In this document: one piece after another, positions 47,301-58,727 of the stretch
Layout of the letters: each line of letters opens with the position of its first letter
Position numbering within the stretch: position 1 is the first letter of the stretch
Source: Quercus robur
Taxonomy: Eukaryota; Streptophyta; Magnoliopsida; Fagales; Fagaceae
Direction: 5' to 3'
NCBI RefSeq assembly: GCF_932294415.1
Contig: NC_065537.1
Span: 5,374,349-5,438,348, forward strand
DNA length: 64,000 bases
Notes under the pieces: model-generated
Seen by the model: only the letters and a program-made list of their open reading frames with translations
The model's database searches: none
Told to the model about the DNA's origin: nothing
Position numbers and translations under genes: made by a program

Positions 47301-48114
47301 TGTTTGCTGGAAGAGCGCCATTGAGTTGGTTGAAGACAAAGTGTATAGTACTAATAGATGATAAATTGTAGAGAGAGGAAGGGACCATACCGTTCAGTTT
47401 ATTGACTCCAACTCTGAAGACTGATAAGCTTTTCAAATGGCCTATACTCTCTGGAATATTTCCCTCTAAGTTATTATATTCTACTGAAAATTTTACGAGC
47501 AACGAAAGATTTCCCAAGGAAGGTGGGATTCCTCCTGTCAACGTGTTTGTTGAAACCATAAGAGTCAAAAGCTTAGTCATAGAGCCAAGCTCCATTGGGA
47601 TTTTCCCAATAAGTTTGTTCGATTCTAAGACCATTACCCTGAGTTCGGAGCAGTTGGTCAAGCTGGTTGGAATTTCTCCTCCCAGTGTGTTACTTGAAAG
47701 ATAGAGATGTCGCAGTCGGAACAAATGACGAGCTTCCTTTGGAATATCACCATAAAAGCTGTTGTTTTGGAGGTTGATGGCCCTGAGAAATGTGAGGTTT
47801 CCAATGTAAGGTGTAATGGTTCCGCGCAAGTTATGACCTTCTAGTACCAAGGTTGTGACTCTTCCATGACGGCGGCCACATGTTACTCCATACCAGTTAC
47901 AAAAATGGATAGAATCATTCCATGAGCTCAAGATTCCATATGGGTCATCAGCAATGGATTCTTTAAATTTAAGCAAGACCAAATGATCAGTCTCATTTGT
48001 TGGAGTGGCAAAAATAGTGGCAGGTTGCAAGCATAGAAGGGTTATAGTAAAGAGTAGAATCATATGAACATGTGTAGAGCATGATGCAGGAAAATTGGGG
48101 TTGTGAAGCTTCAT
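44362..48114 (-). CDS. LRR receptor-like Ser/Thr kinase, non-RD, At3g47570/EFR-like
   Basis: Two exons: 48114-45429 and 44852-44362, joined across a GT-AG intron of 576 bp (CCAG/GTATAA ... TTTTAG/AGTATGG) to give about 1058 residues, a normal family length. An upstream in-frame ATG at 48171 exists. I chose 48114 because signal-peptide and paralogue similarity begin there. Domains: signal peptide (1-35), LRRNT (about 40-78, LLKFKESIADDPYG), about 20 LRRs to 620, membrane span (about 655-680, IITIVCVVACLLLVSSFIVL), kinase from about 700. Seen: GSGSFGSVYKG, VAVKVL, HCDLKPSN (Cys before Asp, non-RD), DFG, APE. Such receptors sense ligands, often microbial, at the plasma membrane. Oddity: subdomain IX reads DVYSYRV, with Arg for the conserved Gly. 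Otherwise intact. Confidence 0.9.
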
Positions 48115-48176
48115 TGGTTTGGACAAGCAGGAAACTGGTGAAATATCAGTGAGGTAGAGCAAGATACACAAGTTTG

Positions 48177-48190
48177 TATTATATATGCTA
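48177..48190 (-). promoter_or_regulatory. Possible TATA box of the receptor-kinase gene
   Basis: On the minus strand GCATATATAATACAAA lies about 65-75 bp upstream of the ATG at 48114. The same stretch is kept upstream of the pseudogene at 27905 (TATATATAATAC). Conservation in both paralogues and the distance fit a core promoter, but the region is AT-rich, so chance is possible. Confidence 0.4.
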
Positions 48191-48743
48191 ATTTGTCAAA
48201 TACCTCCAAAAATGTAAAATAAGTGGTAATTTCGTTTGATAAATTTTTATAGGCTTCAGTATCAATAAATTGATAGCGTGCACACCTCCAAGAGAGACCC
48301 ACTGCCTTTGGACAAAGACCCCGGGGCTTCGTCAAAAGCTGCCGTTAAGTGTCCAATTTTTTTGTTTCTTCAAAATTTTTTAATGAAAGAAATCTAATTA
48401 ATTATTAAAAAGTACCATAAATTGAAAATCTAGTCATTATTAAATGTGATCATTAATCATGATTTGACGCAATTATAGCAAATATTTTAGTGTGATACAA
48501 CTTAGAATTTTTTAAAAAATTATTTAAATCCTATCATATCTATAAAGAAAGGCAATAATTATTAATGGTAATTGTGTTTTGTTAAAAATAAAATAAAAAA
48601 GACCTGACGAATTTTAAGCCTTAATTCTAGGAGTTTTATAGTCTTACATTTAGTTTTTATCTTTTAAATATAAAAATCAATACAAATTTAGATAGTGTCA
48701 TAAAATAGACATGAGAAAAAAATGAAAAAAAAAATTATGACAA
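48191..48743. other. Upstream region of receptor-kinase gene
   Basis: Contains the block CCTCCAAAAATGTAAAATAA...GACCCCGGGGCTTCGTC...GTTAAGTGTCCAATT, which recurs in part at 36961-37130 and again at about 62185-62250. No coding region seen. Confidence 0.5.
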
Positions 48744-48754
48744 GGACAACCCAA

Positions 48755-48920
48755 ATTTTTTTTTTTTTTTATACAAAATAAAATTTCTCCTCTAGCCTAA
48801 TCTAAATGTATATGTATGTGAAGCTCCCTCCTGGAGACTTGAACCCCGGCACTTGCCCTCCACACCCCATAAACACTTATATTTATGAAGTGACCATCGC
48901 ACCAAAGGTGTACGGTGATA
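48755..48920 (-). mobile_element. tRNA-derived SINE, minus strand
   Basis: On the minus strand: CCTTTGGTGCGATGGTCACT (box A), GGGGTTCAAGTCTCC (box B) and AGGAGGGAGCTTCACATACA, with an A-rich tail at the left. An 11-bp target duplication GGACAACCCAA lies at 48744-48754 and 48921-48931. It shares its body with the SINE at 50995. Confidence 0.88.
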
Positions 48921-48931
48921 GGACAACCCAA

Positions 48932-49479
48932 TTTTAACTTGATGAGATTTGGATGAATGTAAATTTGAGTATTCAACTACTCTCTTGACTTGAGTGTGGG
49001 ACGTCTTACTCTCTATTGAGATTGTATTGAAAATTTGAGTATTCAACAACTACTCTCTTGATTGAGAAGGCCTTGAATTCATGTTAACAAGAGGATGTGA
49101 AATGTCCAAACAACTTTTGAAAACTTTTTTTTTTTTTTTTTTTTGAGAAAGCAGTTGAGGACTTGACTAATAATTTGATTCCCATTTAATTAGGATTTGA
49201 TGTGTTGGCTGTGTGGTTTAGAATCAACGTATGTGTTGCATGGTTGTTAGAAAGTAGAGCTCTCAGTAGATCTCGCTAGATTTGGGTGTTTTTGTAGTTT
49301 TAATTTTAACTGACATCACAACGTTTAACTTGTTTTTTTTTCATAATTTTTTTTTTTAGTTGGACATTATGCTTGACAAAGATTACGTTCAATTCATTTT
49401 ACAAATTACAATCCTTTGTGATTGCTTATGATTTGCTATGATTTTGATATCTAATTCACATTTAGGGGTGGAGCGATAG
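48932..49479. other. Intergenic; first copy of a local duplication
   Basis: 49150-49460 resembles 50425-50830 (shared TAATTTGATTCCCATTTAAT, GTGTGGTTTAGAATCAACG, AAAGATTACGTTCAA). No gene is seen. Confidence 0.5.
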
Positions 49480-50036
49480 TGTTAGGTTCTAAAAGTTTAG
49501 AAAAATTAGCAAATGGTGAGCACAAACTTGTCTAGATATAGATCCCTAGATCTATAGAGTTTATTAGACAATGCTCAAGGTATTACAAGTCAGAACACAA
49601 GGACATACAAACTGCAGAAAGAAGAATTCAAATTCAGTGAAATCCGACCGATCGAAAATTAGATCCGACCAATTGAAAATCGCAGACAAGAAATTTCTGC
49701 AGAATTTTATTTTAGCCCAAACTCTGCTTAAACGTTTTGGGTTTCAAGTGAAACACTTCTAGTATATGAACAAAAACCCTGATTATGTTTTGGGCTTGTT
49801 TAAAAATTCTGCAAAAACTATGCCTGTGATTTTCAATCAATCGAGCCTAATTCTCGATCAGTCGAGAAAGACAAAACTTCACTTTTCTTTTTTGCAATCA
49901 GCTAGACTTCAAAACTTGAAACAACCTTATTTAAGCATTGCCTAAACACCTAGACTAGACATGTTTTATTCTCAGTTTGCCAACACAATACCATAACGAT
50001 TCTAAATATTTAATTCTAAATCTTTAGAACCTAACA
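49480..50036. repeat. Head-to-head palindrome built from two LTR 5' ends
   Basis: The left end TGTTAGGTTCTAAAAGTTTAG and right end CTAAATCTTTAGAACCTAAC A are inverted copies. Each half, read inward, carries the landmarks of the LTR at 19841 in order: TTAGGTTCTAA, then a GACCGATCGAAAATTAGA-type block, then TTCTGCAGAATTT. The right half is therefore an LTR fragment in inverse orientation to the left half. The total is about 557 bp with no clear target duplication. It looks like a recombination product rather than a standard insertion. Confidence 0.65.
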
Positions 50037-50181
50037 ATTTTAATACAACCCAAAGTTCAGGAGTCTCTCTAACCCTTTCCCTGGGTAGTTGGATTTGGTG
50101 CAGTGTTACGTTTTCTTCTTATTTCTTTGAGCTTTAATTTCATTGTCATGTAAGCCGTGTAATTAACAGTATTTTTATTTT

Positions 50182-50365
50182 GGGAAATGCTAACAAATGC
50201 CCTTAGGGCATTGGTTAATAATCCATTTAAAGAAAGTTTTTATGGGAAAAGAAAAAAAGCAATTAATGTTTTGACAGCTTTTTTCATTTCCCATAAAAAT
50301 GATGTCAAAACTTTCCTACAATGAACTATTAACCAATGCCCTAAGGGCACTAATTTGCATGACCC
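50182..50365. mobile_element. Mutator-like MITE with 9-bp TSD
   Basis: A 184-bp unit with ends GGGAAATGCTAAC and inverse GGGTCATGCAAAT. Both lead into the identical inner inverted block TGCCCTTAGGGCATTGGTTA. The flanks carry TTTTATTTT at 50173-50181 and 50366-50374. Inverted ends starting with GGG and a 9-bp duplication fit a Mutator-like MITE. Non-coding. Confidence 0.82.
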
Positions 50366-50374
50366 TTTTATTTT

Positions 50375-50983
50375 TAGTTTTGTTGGGTTTCTTTTTTTAC
50401 CTTGTGGAGTGAGCTAATGGCATGAGGACTTTGACTATTAATTTGATTCCCATTTGATTAGGATTAAATTTGTTTGCTCTGTGTGGTTTAGAATCAACGA
50501 ATTGCGTGCTGTTATAAAATAGAGCACTTAGGAGACTCACTAGATTTAAGTGTTTTAAGTTTTAAACTTTTTTTTTTTGAGATAATTACAAATGTTGCTA
50601 ATTTCGCAGCTCAAAAGTCAAATCCCTTAGACTCTTAAGCATTTTATGCATAAGGATATGTCAATTTAACTTTTAACTTACATCACAAAGTTTAATTAGT
50701 TCTGTTCGTAAAAGTTTTTGTTGGATATTATCATTATTATGCATCACAAAGATTACGTTCAAAATCATTTTACAATTTGCAATCTTTTGTGAGTGTGTGC
50801 TTATGAATTTCAATTATTTCAAGATCTAAATTGGCAATGTTGTCATAGCTAAATATTTGTTATTTCTTGTAGCGGCTTTAGGAATTTTTCTTAAGATAAT
50901 CATTAAAAAAATTAAAATTATACAAAATCTAATTAAAAAAAACACGTAAACATGTGAAATTTTACAATTTCCTTTTATTAACA
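50375..50983. other. Intergenic; second copy of a local duplication
   Basis: 50425-50830 matches 49150-49460 in order but with many small indels. No gene is seen. Confidence 0.5.
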
Positions 50984-50994
50984 AAATGAAAAGG

Positions 50995-51220
50995 CAACCC
51001 TGCACCCTTAGTATGATGGCCATTTCACAACTATAAGTTCTTGTAGGGTGTAAGGGGTAAGAATCGGACTTCAAATCTTCAGGAGGGAGCTTCACACGCA
51101 TACACTTATATTAGGTTAGAGTAAAATTCAATCTAAAAAAACAAAAAAAAAAAAAAAAAAAAAAAAACAGAAAAAAACAAAAAAAAAAACAAAACAAAAA
51201 AAAAAAACAAAAAAAAAAAA
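50995..51220 (+). mobile_element. tRNA-derived SINE with long A-rich tail
   Basis: Diverged relative of the SINE at 48755: CTTAGTATGATGGCC (decayed box A), GACTTCAAATCTTCAGGAGGG (decayed box B region), AGCTTCACACGCATACACTT. An A-rich tail interrupted by single C bases follows at about 51136-51220. AAAATGAAAA at about 50984 and 51220 may be the target duplication, though its composition makes this weak. Confidence 0.7.
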
Positions 51221-51505
51221 AAATGAAAAAGAAAATATAGATTAATTAATGAAAATGCTAAGATGAGAGTAATAAAATTAGAGAGTCTGATCATGATGAT
51301 AGAAAAACATGGAGAGAGAGAGAGAGGAAATGAGCCACGAATGATCACTGTTGACATTGCAAGCCAAGCCACCAAGGCAAATTAAAGTTATTGCAATGGC
51401 AACTATAAAGCCTAAGAGAAGTCACCGTCATAGTAGTATCTCTTTTCATATCGGTTTTTTAGGAAAAATAAATTACAAATTATTTTTATGTAATAGATTC
51501 AATAT

Positions 51506-52088
51506 TGATGAGGATAAAATTAGATAAACAAGAGTGACGGTATACGCTTGACAAGGGTGACGAGGTGTTTTTGCCGTCAGCATTCCTTCAAGGCTGACGG
51601 GGATATGAAGAAAAAGAACTCCACATATAAAGCTGGACATCCTGAAGCTGACGGGGCAAACATAAACTGACGGGGTAAACATAAACTGGCGGCGTCAGTC
51701 TATGGAATGATTGATCTGCACGTTTACGTATATTAGTAAATAACTTGCTCCCCACGTTTCATGAAACCTAAGGACTCCTATATGGAAAGAATCCCGTAAA
51801 ATACGCCCAAGAAGACTCCTATAAGGAAAAGACTTCTACTCCAAGGAAAAGATGTCAACCCTCTACTACTATAAAAACCCAAGCACCCTCACAAACCAAG
51901 GTACGCATAATTTACCCTCTCTAGCACTCTAGAGCAGTGAGAATAGTTCTAACTTGACCTTCGGAGGGTGTTTGGCCGGTACCACACCGGTACTCTCTGC
52001 TAGGTTATTCCTTTTCGTTGTGCAGGTGCCATTCGCGATCGTACGAGGAACGTGTGACTCACTGGTGATATTATTTCCGACATCATCA
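51506..52088 (+). repeat. 5' LTR of the Tat element
   Basis: Runs TGATGAGGATAAAATTAGAT to GACATCATCA. A TATA-like TATAAAAACC lies at about 51870-51879. The front part contains four TGACGG motifs (for example GAGTGACGG, GCTGACGGGG, ACTGACGGGG) that also recur in the 3' region of the element. Confidence 0.95.
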
Positions 52089-52108
52089 GTTGGCGCCGTC
52101 TGTGGGAA
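52089..52108 (+). other. Primer-binding site of the Tat element
   Basis: GTTGGCGCCGTCTGTGGGAA directly follows the LTR. It is nearly identical to the site of the left-edge element (GTTGGCGTCGTCTGTGGGAA). The TGGCGC start is that of plant Ty3/gypsy primer sites; the exact tRNA is not assigned. Confidence 0.8.
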
Positions 52109-52145
52109 ACGTAGAACATTCTCGCCTCCTAGACAGAAGAGTTAC

Positions 52146-55100
52146 ATGGTACTCACTCGCTCAATGGCGACCACCAACGATGTTCAAGAAGAAGAAGCCC
52201 CTACGACTACGCTTGAAAGACAGGTGAGGACACTCGCCGCTGTCGTGGAGCGCCTCACCAAACAAAATCACGACCTAAAAGAGCAACTGAAACAGAAAAA
52301 TGCAGCTCCCAACAACCAAGGAGCAGATCAAGAAGGAACCACCGCCGACAGAAGAAACCAGGAAGGACCCCAGGCCAGCAACGCCCCGAGCAAACCGGAA
52401 CAACAGAACACAAGCATCCCCTCCCTCGCAGAAACCACTCTGCCACTTGTTATCGCGGAGATGCAAGCCATGAAGGAACAAATGGAGGTTATGATGAATG
52501 CTCTCAAGGGACGAGTATCAAGCGACCTTGACGACCTTGTCAACCAAACTGACTCGCCGTTCACCGCCACCATCAACTCCTATCCTTTACCAAGTAAGTT
52601 CCGCATGCCACAGATAGACAGTTATGACGGGGTCAAGGACCCACTGGACTACCTGGAGACCTTCAAGACCCTAATGCACCTTCAAGGAGTAGCGGACGCC
52701 ATCATGTGTAGGGCCTTCCCTATAACACTGAAGGGCGCAGCGAGAATTTGGTTCAACCAACTGACACCAAACTCCATCAGCACCTTCAAAGAGCTCAGCG
52801 CTCAGTTTACCGCACACTTCATTGGAGGTCATCGATACAAGAAGTCTACGGCTTGCTTGATGAGTATGAAGCAGCGAGAAGATGAAACTTTAAGAGCCTA
52901 CATCTCTCGCTTCAACAAAGAGGCACTCTCGATCGACGAAGCCGACGATAAGATACTTGTTGCGGCATTCACGAATGGCTTGAAGAAGGGCAAGTTTTTG
53001 TTCTCCCTATACAAAAACGACCCAAAGACCATGTCGGAAGTACTTTATCGCGCCACAAAGTATATGAACGCTGAAGATGCGCTGTTAGCTCGGGAAGAGA
53101 GGCCCAGGAAAAGAGAGAGGCAGGAAGACACTCGGCAGGACCAAGGCCGAAAGAAGACAAGAACAGGAGACCGAAGGGACGAGAGGCGCCCTAAGCCCCC
53201 GGGGGGAAAATTCACGAGCTTCACTCCTCTGACAGCCTCGATAGATCAAGTCCTTATGCAAATCAAGGACGAAGAGGCTCTGACGTTCCCGGGAAAGCTA
53301 AAGAGTGACCCCAACAAACGTTCCCGAGATAAGTATTGTCGTTTCCACCGCGACCATGGCCATGACACGTCTGATTGCTATGACCTCAAGCAGCAGATTG
53401 AGGCCTTTATTAGACAAGGAAAGCTGCAGAGATTCGTTAGTAAGGAAAAAACGGATCCCCCCGTACAAGACCAACACCCCCGACGGGACAATGAGCAACC
53501 GAGGCCCCCAATTGGGGATATAAGGATGATCGTAGGAGGAACGGCTGCCGCCGGGTCATCCAAGAAAGCCCGCAAGACCCATCTTCGGATGGTACAAAAT
53601 GTTCAGCTGACAGGAGTCATGCCGAAAATAGCGCGGAGAGAAGGTCCTATAATCGGATTCTCAGAGGAAGACGCGCAACGCCTTCACCATCCACATGACG
53701 ATGCGCTCGTCGTCAGCTTGCGGGTAGGAGACTACAACATGCACCAGGTGCTGGTCGACAATGGCAGTTCAACAGATATTTTATACTACACGGCGTTCCA
53801 GCAGATGAGGATCGATAGGGAGCGATTGATCCCAACAAATGCCCCGCTTGTTGGCTTCGGCGGGAGCCGGGTATTCCCATTGGGCGCGGTTACATTATCC
53901 GTCATTGTAGGCGATTACCCTCAACAGATAGCCAGGGACGTGACATTCTTGGTAGTCGATTGCTCATCAGCCTACAACGCTATCCTCAGGCGACCCACGC
54001 TCAACTCATGGAAGGCGGTAACTTCCACCTACCACCTAATAATAAAGTTCCCAACTGACTACGGAGTAGGGGAACTGCGCGGGAGTCAGATGGCCGCGCG
54101 CGAATGCTACATAGCCATGATGGAAATGGAGGATCAGGTTCAGGCTTTAAGCATAGAAGAACGCCGGACGGTAACAGAGCCGGTTGAGAAGTTAGAAGAG
54201 ATACCCCTTGACAGTTCCGATCCTAGCCGAACGACCAAAATTGGAACGCTCGCTAACACCACGATCCGTCAGGAGCTCATATCCTTCCTCAAACGCAATC
54301 GCGACGTATTCGCGTGGGGTCATGAAGATATGCCGGGAATAGATCCTTCAGTCATGGTGCACAGGTTGAACGTATCGCCCACCTTTCCACCTATCAGACA
54401 AAAGAAGAGAGTGTTTGCCCCCGAGCGAGACCGAGCCATAGCAGAAGAAGTCAGAAAGCTACGGGAAGCGAGTTTCATTAGAGAAGTATACTATCCCGAC
54501 TGGTTAGCAAATGTAGTGATGGTAAAAAAGGCGAGCGGGAAATGGCGGATGTGCGTGGACTTCACCGACCTCAACAAGGCCTGCCCCAAGGATAGCTACC
54601 CCCTCCCGAGGGTCGATGTCCTAGTAGACTCTACGGCTCGACACCAGTTGCTGAGCTTCATGGACGCTTTCTCGGGGTACAACCAGATCCGAATGCATGA
54701 AGCCGATCAGGAGAAAACGTCATTCGTAACCAGCCAAGGCCTCTTCTGTTACAAGGTGATGCCCTTCGGCCTGAAGAACGTAGGCGACACGTACCAGAGA
54801 CTCATGAACAAAATGTTCGCGCAACAGATTGGGAGGAATGTCCAAGTCTATGTAGACGACATGCTGGTAAAGAGCCGAAGGGAGGAAGATCATCTAGGAG
54901 ATCTCAAAGAAACATTCGACACACTGCGCTCCTACAACATGAAGCTCAATCCAGGAAAATGTGCCTTTGGAGTAACGGCAGGAAAATTCTTAGGATTCAT
55001 GGTATCTCAGAGGGGAATCGAAGCAAACCCGGACAAGATCCGGGCCATCATGGATATGGCACCACCAAGAAATGTGAAGGAGGTGCAAAACCTCAATGGA

Positions 55101-57380
55101 AAGATAGCAGCACTAAATAGGTTCGTATCAAAGGCAACGGACAAGTGTTTGCCCTTCTTCCGAACATTGAAGAAATCCTTCGAGTGGACTGACGAATGCC
55201 AGCAAGCATTCGAAGAGTTGAAGGCTTACCTCTCCTCCCCACCATTGCTAAGCCCGTCGCAGCCAGGAGAAGAGCTTTTTCTCTATCTAGCCGTCTCCCC
55301 CGCAGCCGTTAGCGCGGCCTTAGTCAGAGAAGAAGAGAAAGTGCAAAAGCCCGTATACTACGCAAGCCGAGCGCTTCATGGTGCCGAAGAAAGATACCCG
55401 CCCATGGAAAAACTTGCCTTTGCATTAGTTACGGCAGCCCGCAAGCTCAAACCGTACTTCCAAGCTCATACAGTGAACGTCCTGACTGACAAGCCCTTAC
55501 GGCGGGCAATGAGCAGTCCCGAGGCCGCGGGACGATTGGCATTATGGGCTATAGAACTGAGCGAATTTGATATTCAGTACCGCCCGCGGACCGCCATCAA
55601 GGGATAGATCGTCGCCGACTTTATAGCTGAGTTCACTCATGATGAAGACAAGGGGGCAGCAGAGTCCCCTCAATGGAGAATATATACAGACGGGTCGTCC
55701 AACAGACAAGCCACAGGGGCCGGCATTGTGCTATTATCGCCCGAATGAGACACCATTGAATGTATGGTCCGTCTCGACTTCCCCGCCACCAACAATGAAT
55801 CGAAGTATGAGGCTCTGATAGTAGGGCTCGACCTCGCCAAAGCAGCAGGAGCCGCGAGGGTAGTCATCTACTGCGATTCACAGGTCGTCACTAACCAAAT
55901 AAATGGAGACTACGAGTGCAAGGGCGAAAAGATGAAGAAGTACCTTGATGAAGTAAAGGCGAGAGTGGATGATCTAGAAGCCAAAGTCGTCCAAATTCCC
56001 AGAGAAGAAAACGAGCTAGCCGACCGCCTCACGAAGACCGCTTCAGCAGAACAAATGGTCATCCCTGGTAATGTACTCTCTTTCGTGCAGCTTTCTCCGC
56101 TAATAGATCTCAGCAACATGCAGGAAATATGCTCCGACAGAAGCTGGACGACGCCATTAGTTTCATACCTAAAAGATGGGGTCTTGCCAGACGGAAAGGA
56201 AGCCGCAAGGAAACTTAAGGTCCAGGCGGCGAGATTCGTCCTGATAAAAGACGTCCTGTATAAAAGAGGTTTCTCCCGACCATATTTGAGATGCTTGGAT
56301 ACAGAAGAGGCAGATTACGTCATGAGAGAGGTACATGAAGGAATCTGCGGAAACCACTCAGGGTCCAGATCGTTGGTACACAAGCTTGTGCGAGCAGGAT
56401 ACTATTGGCCCACCATGCAGAAGGATGCCGAAGCTTATGTCAGGGCCTACGACAAGTGCCAAAGGTTCAGCAATATTATTAGACAACCAACCAAAGAGCT
56501 GACCCCGATGACGGCCCCATGGCCGTTCGCACAGTGGGGCTTAGATATTATGGGACCCTTCCCTACAGCAGCACGACAGCTAAAGTTCCTGGTGGTAGGC
56601 ATCGACTATTTCACAAAATGGGTGGAAGCTGAAGCTTTGGCCACAATCACGGAGAAGAACGTACGAAGCTTTGTTTGGAGATGCATCATATGCAGGTTTG
56701 GCATTCCTAGAGTCTTTGTCTCGGACAACGGACGGCAATTCGACAACGACCCCTTTCGGGATTTCTGCTCACAACTAGGAATAAAGAACCACTATTCCTC
56801 CCCCGCCCACCCTCAAGCTAATGGCCAAGTCGAAGTAACGAATCGATCCTTACTCAAGATTATCAAGACTCGGCTCGAGGGGGCAAAGGGTATATGGCCC
56901 AATGAATTGCCAAGCATATTATAGGCATACAGGACGACAGCAAGGACACCCACAGGGGAAACACCATTCCGACTGACGTATGGAGGCGAAGCGGTCATTC
57001 CAGTAGAAGTTGGGCTCACAAGCTACAAGGTACACAACCACGACGAGAACAAAAACGACGAGGCTATGCGACTACAGCTGGACCAAATAGACGAGATCAG
57101 AGCAATAGCAGAACAAAGGCTCGCTCGGTACCAGGACCGTATGGCTAAACATTACAACTCTCGGGTCCGACACAAGGACTTCCAGGTTGGAGACCTTGTT
57201 CTTAGAAAGGTCATGGGCGCCGCTAGGGACCCTACCCAAGGGAAACTCGGCCCCAATTGGGAAGGACCCTACAGAGTCACGTCGTGGCAAAGGAAAGGCA
57301 CATACCATCTAGAGACGTTGGAAGGAAAGAAACTGCCGCACCCATGGAACGCCGAGCACCTACGAAAGTACTACCAGTAG
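52146..57380 (+). pseudogene. Tat-lineage gag-pol polyprotein with three stop codons
   Basis: One frame of 1745 codons, start MVLTRSMATTND at 52146. An earlier in-frame ATG at 51954 lies in the LTR and is unlikely. Order: coiled coil (about 30-60), Gag domain (about 150-275, WFNQLTPNSI), CxxHxxxGHxxxxC zinc motif (about 397-411), protease (VDNGSSTDILY, Asp 538), reverse transcriptase (YVDD 902-905), degenerate first RNase H (LFLYLAVSPAAV, no catalytic Asp), archaeal-type RNase H (IYTDGSSN), integrase (HHCC, GLDIMG, VSDNG, GQVEV), and C-terminal domain to 57380. TAG 55605-55607, TGA 55746-55748 and TAG 56922-56924 break it. There is no frameshift. All three stops fall after reverse transcriptase, so Gag, protease and polymerase could still be made. 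Confidence 0.93.
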
Positions 57381-57599
57381 GAGTGACAGCATGAAGTTCA
57401 ACCCTTTCTTATTTTATTTTACATTCCAGCAAAACTTTAGTCTCACTCCTCAGAACTATCATTTACTTTAATCTTTTGCAACAATTCTTCTTTTTAGCCC
57501 AAGGGGCAGGATTTGGTTTTAATTACTTTTATTTAAATGCATGACAATAAGAGGAGTTTTATTCAGAAATTGCTGAAGTGTATTTTTTCTACGGTCCAC

Positions 57600-58375
57600 T
57601 AAGTGCACGGCCAAAATCACTAAGTCCATAACATACGGACCAACGAAGATGTTAAATACATCAAAGCCTAAAAAACTGACGGGCCAAAAAGATGTCAAAG
57701 ACATCAAGGCTAAGGCCGTGAAAATGACGGTAGGGAAAGGCTAAAGCTAAAAAGCTGACGGTCCAATAGATGAAGCCATCATCATATGGACCAGGCCTTA
57801 AAAACTGACGGGCCAAAAAAGATGTCAAAGACATCAAGGCTAAGGACGAGAAAATGACGGTCCAGAAAAGCTAAAAAGTTGACGGTCCAAAAGATGAAGC
57901 CATCATCATATGGACCAGGCCTTAAAAACTGACGGGCCAAAAAAGATGTCAAAGACATCAAGGCTAAGGACGAGAAAATGACGGTCCAGAAAAGCTAAAA
58001 AGTTGACGGTCCAAAAGATGAAGCCATCATCATATGGACCAGGCCTTAAAAACTGACGGGCCAAAAAAGATGTCAAAGACATCAAGGCTAAGGACGAGAA
58101 AATGACGGTCCGGAAAAGCTAAAAAGTTGACGGTCCAAAAGATGAAGCAATCATCATATGGACGAGGTCCTAAAAAAACTGACGGACTAACGAAGATGTT
58201 AAAAACATCAAGGTCTAAAAAACTGACGGGCCAAGAAAGATGTCAAAGACATCAAGGCTAAGGCCGTGAAAATGACGGTAGGGAAATGCTAAAGCTAAAA
58301 AGCTGACGGTCCAATAGATGAAGCAATCATCATATGGACGTAGCCCTCAAACCAAGACATACAATAATGAGTCAT
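57600..58375 (+). repeat. 124-bp tandem array between pol and antisense gene
   Basis: TATGGACCAGGCC recurs at 57785, 57909 and 58033, and TATGGACGAGGTCC at 58157, an exact 124-bp period. Diverged units lie on both sides. Each unit holds AAACTGACGGGCCAAAAAAG, GATGTCAAAGACATCAAGGC, AAAATGACGG and GTTGACGGTCC. Three central units are almost identical. Tandem arrays in the 3' untranslated region are common in Tat/Ogre-type elements. Confidence 0.9.
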
Positions 58376-58727
58376 CAAGCTGACGGATTGAAGAGATTGA
58401 CGACCTTAAAATAGTATAACCAACCAAAGCTGTAAACCGATGGTCACCAAGCCGACGGAGCTTGGAGACTTGGCACGATGTCATACCAACGGGGGCTTCC
58501 AACAGTTCAAAGAGCTGACGTGGTCCAAGCAGACGGGAATATTTACCAAAATTTCGTCTAGGGCCACCATCAACAAAGAGATATAAAAGTTACGGAAATT
58601 AAACACATACACAACTGTACATAAACAAAAGCCCGAAGAAAACAAAAAGGGCACTTAAACATTGTTTAAAATTACAACTGTTCTCCAATGCAACTATTTT
58701 ATACATAGCTAAAATGCCACATAAAAA
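58376..58727. other. 3' flank of the antisense gene
   Basis: Further scattered TGACGG motifs and no open frame of note. It probably contains the 3' end of the antisense transcript; an AATAAA-like signal is not clearly visible. Confidence 0.45.

Noticed and set aside
53138-53575. Minus- and other-frame open reading frames inside gag-pol
   Set aside because: Shadows of the long gag-pol frame in a G+C-richer element.
57600-58375. Possible CRISPR-like array
   Set aside because: Units are contiguous 124-bp tandem copies without unique spacers, inside a plant retrotransposon.
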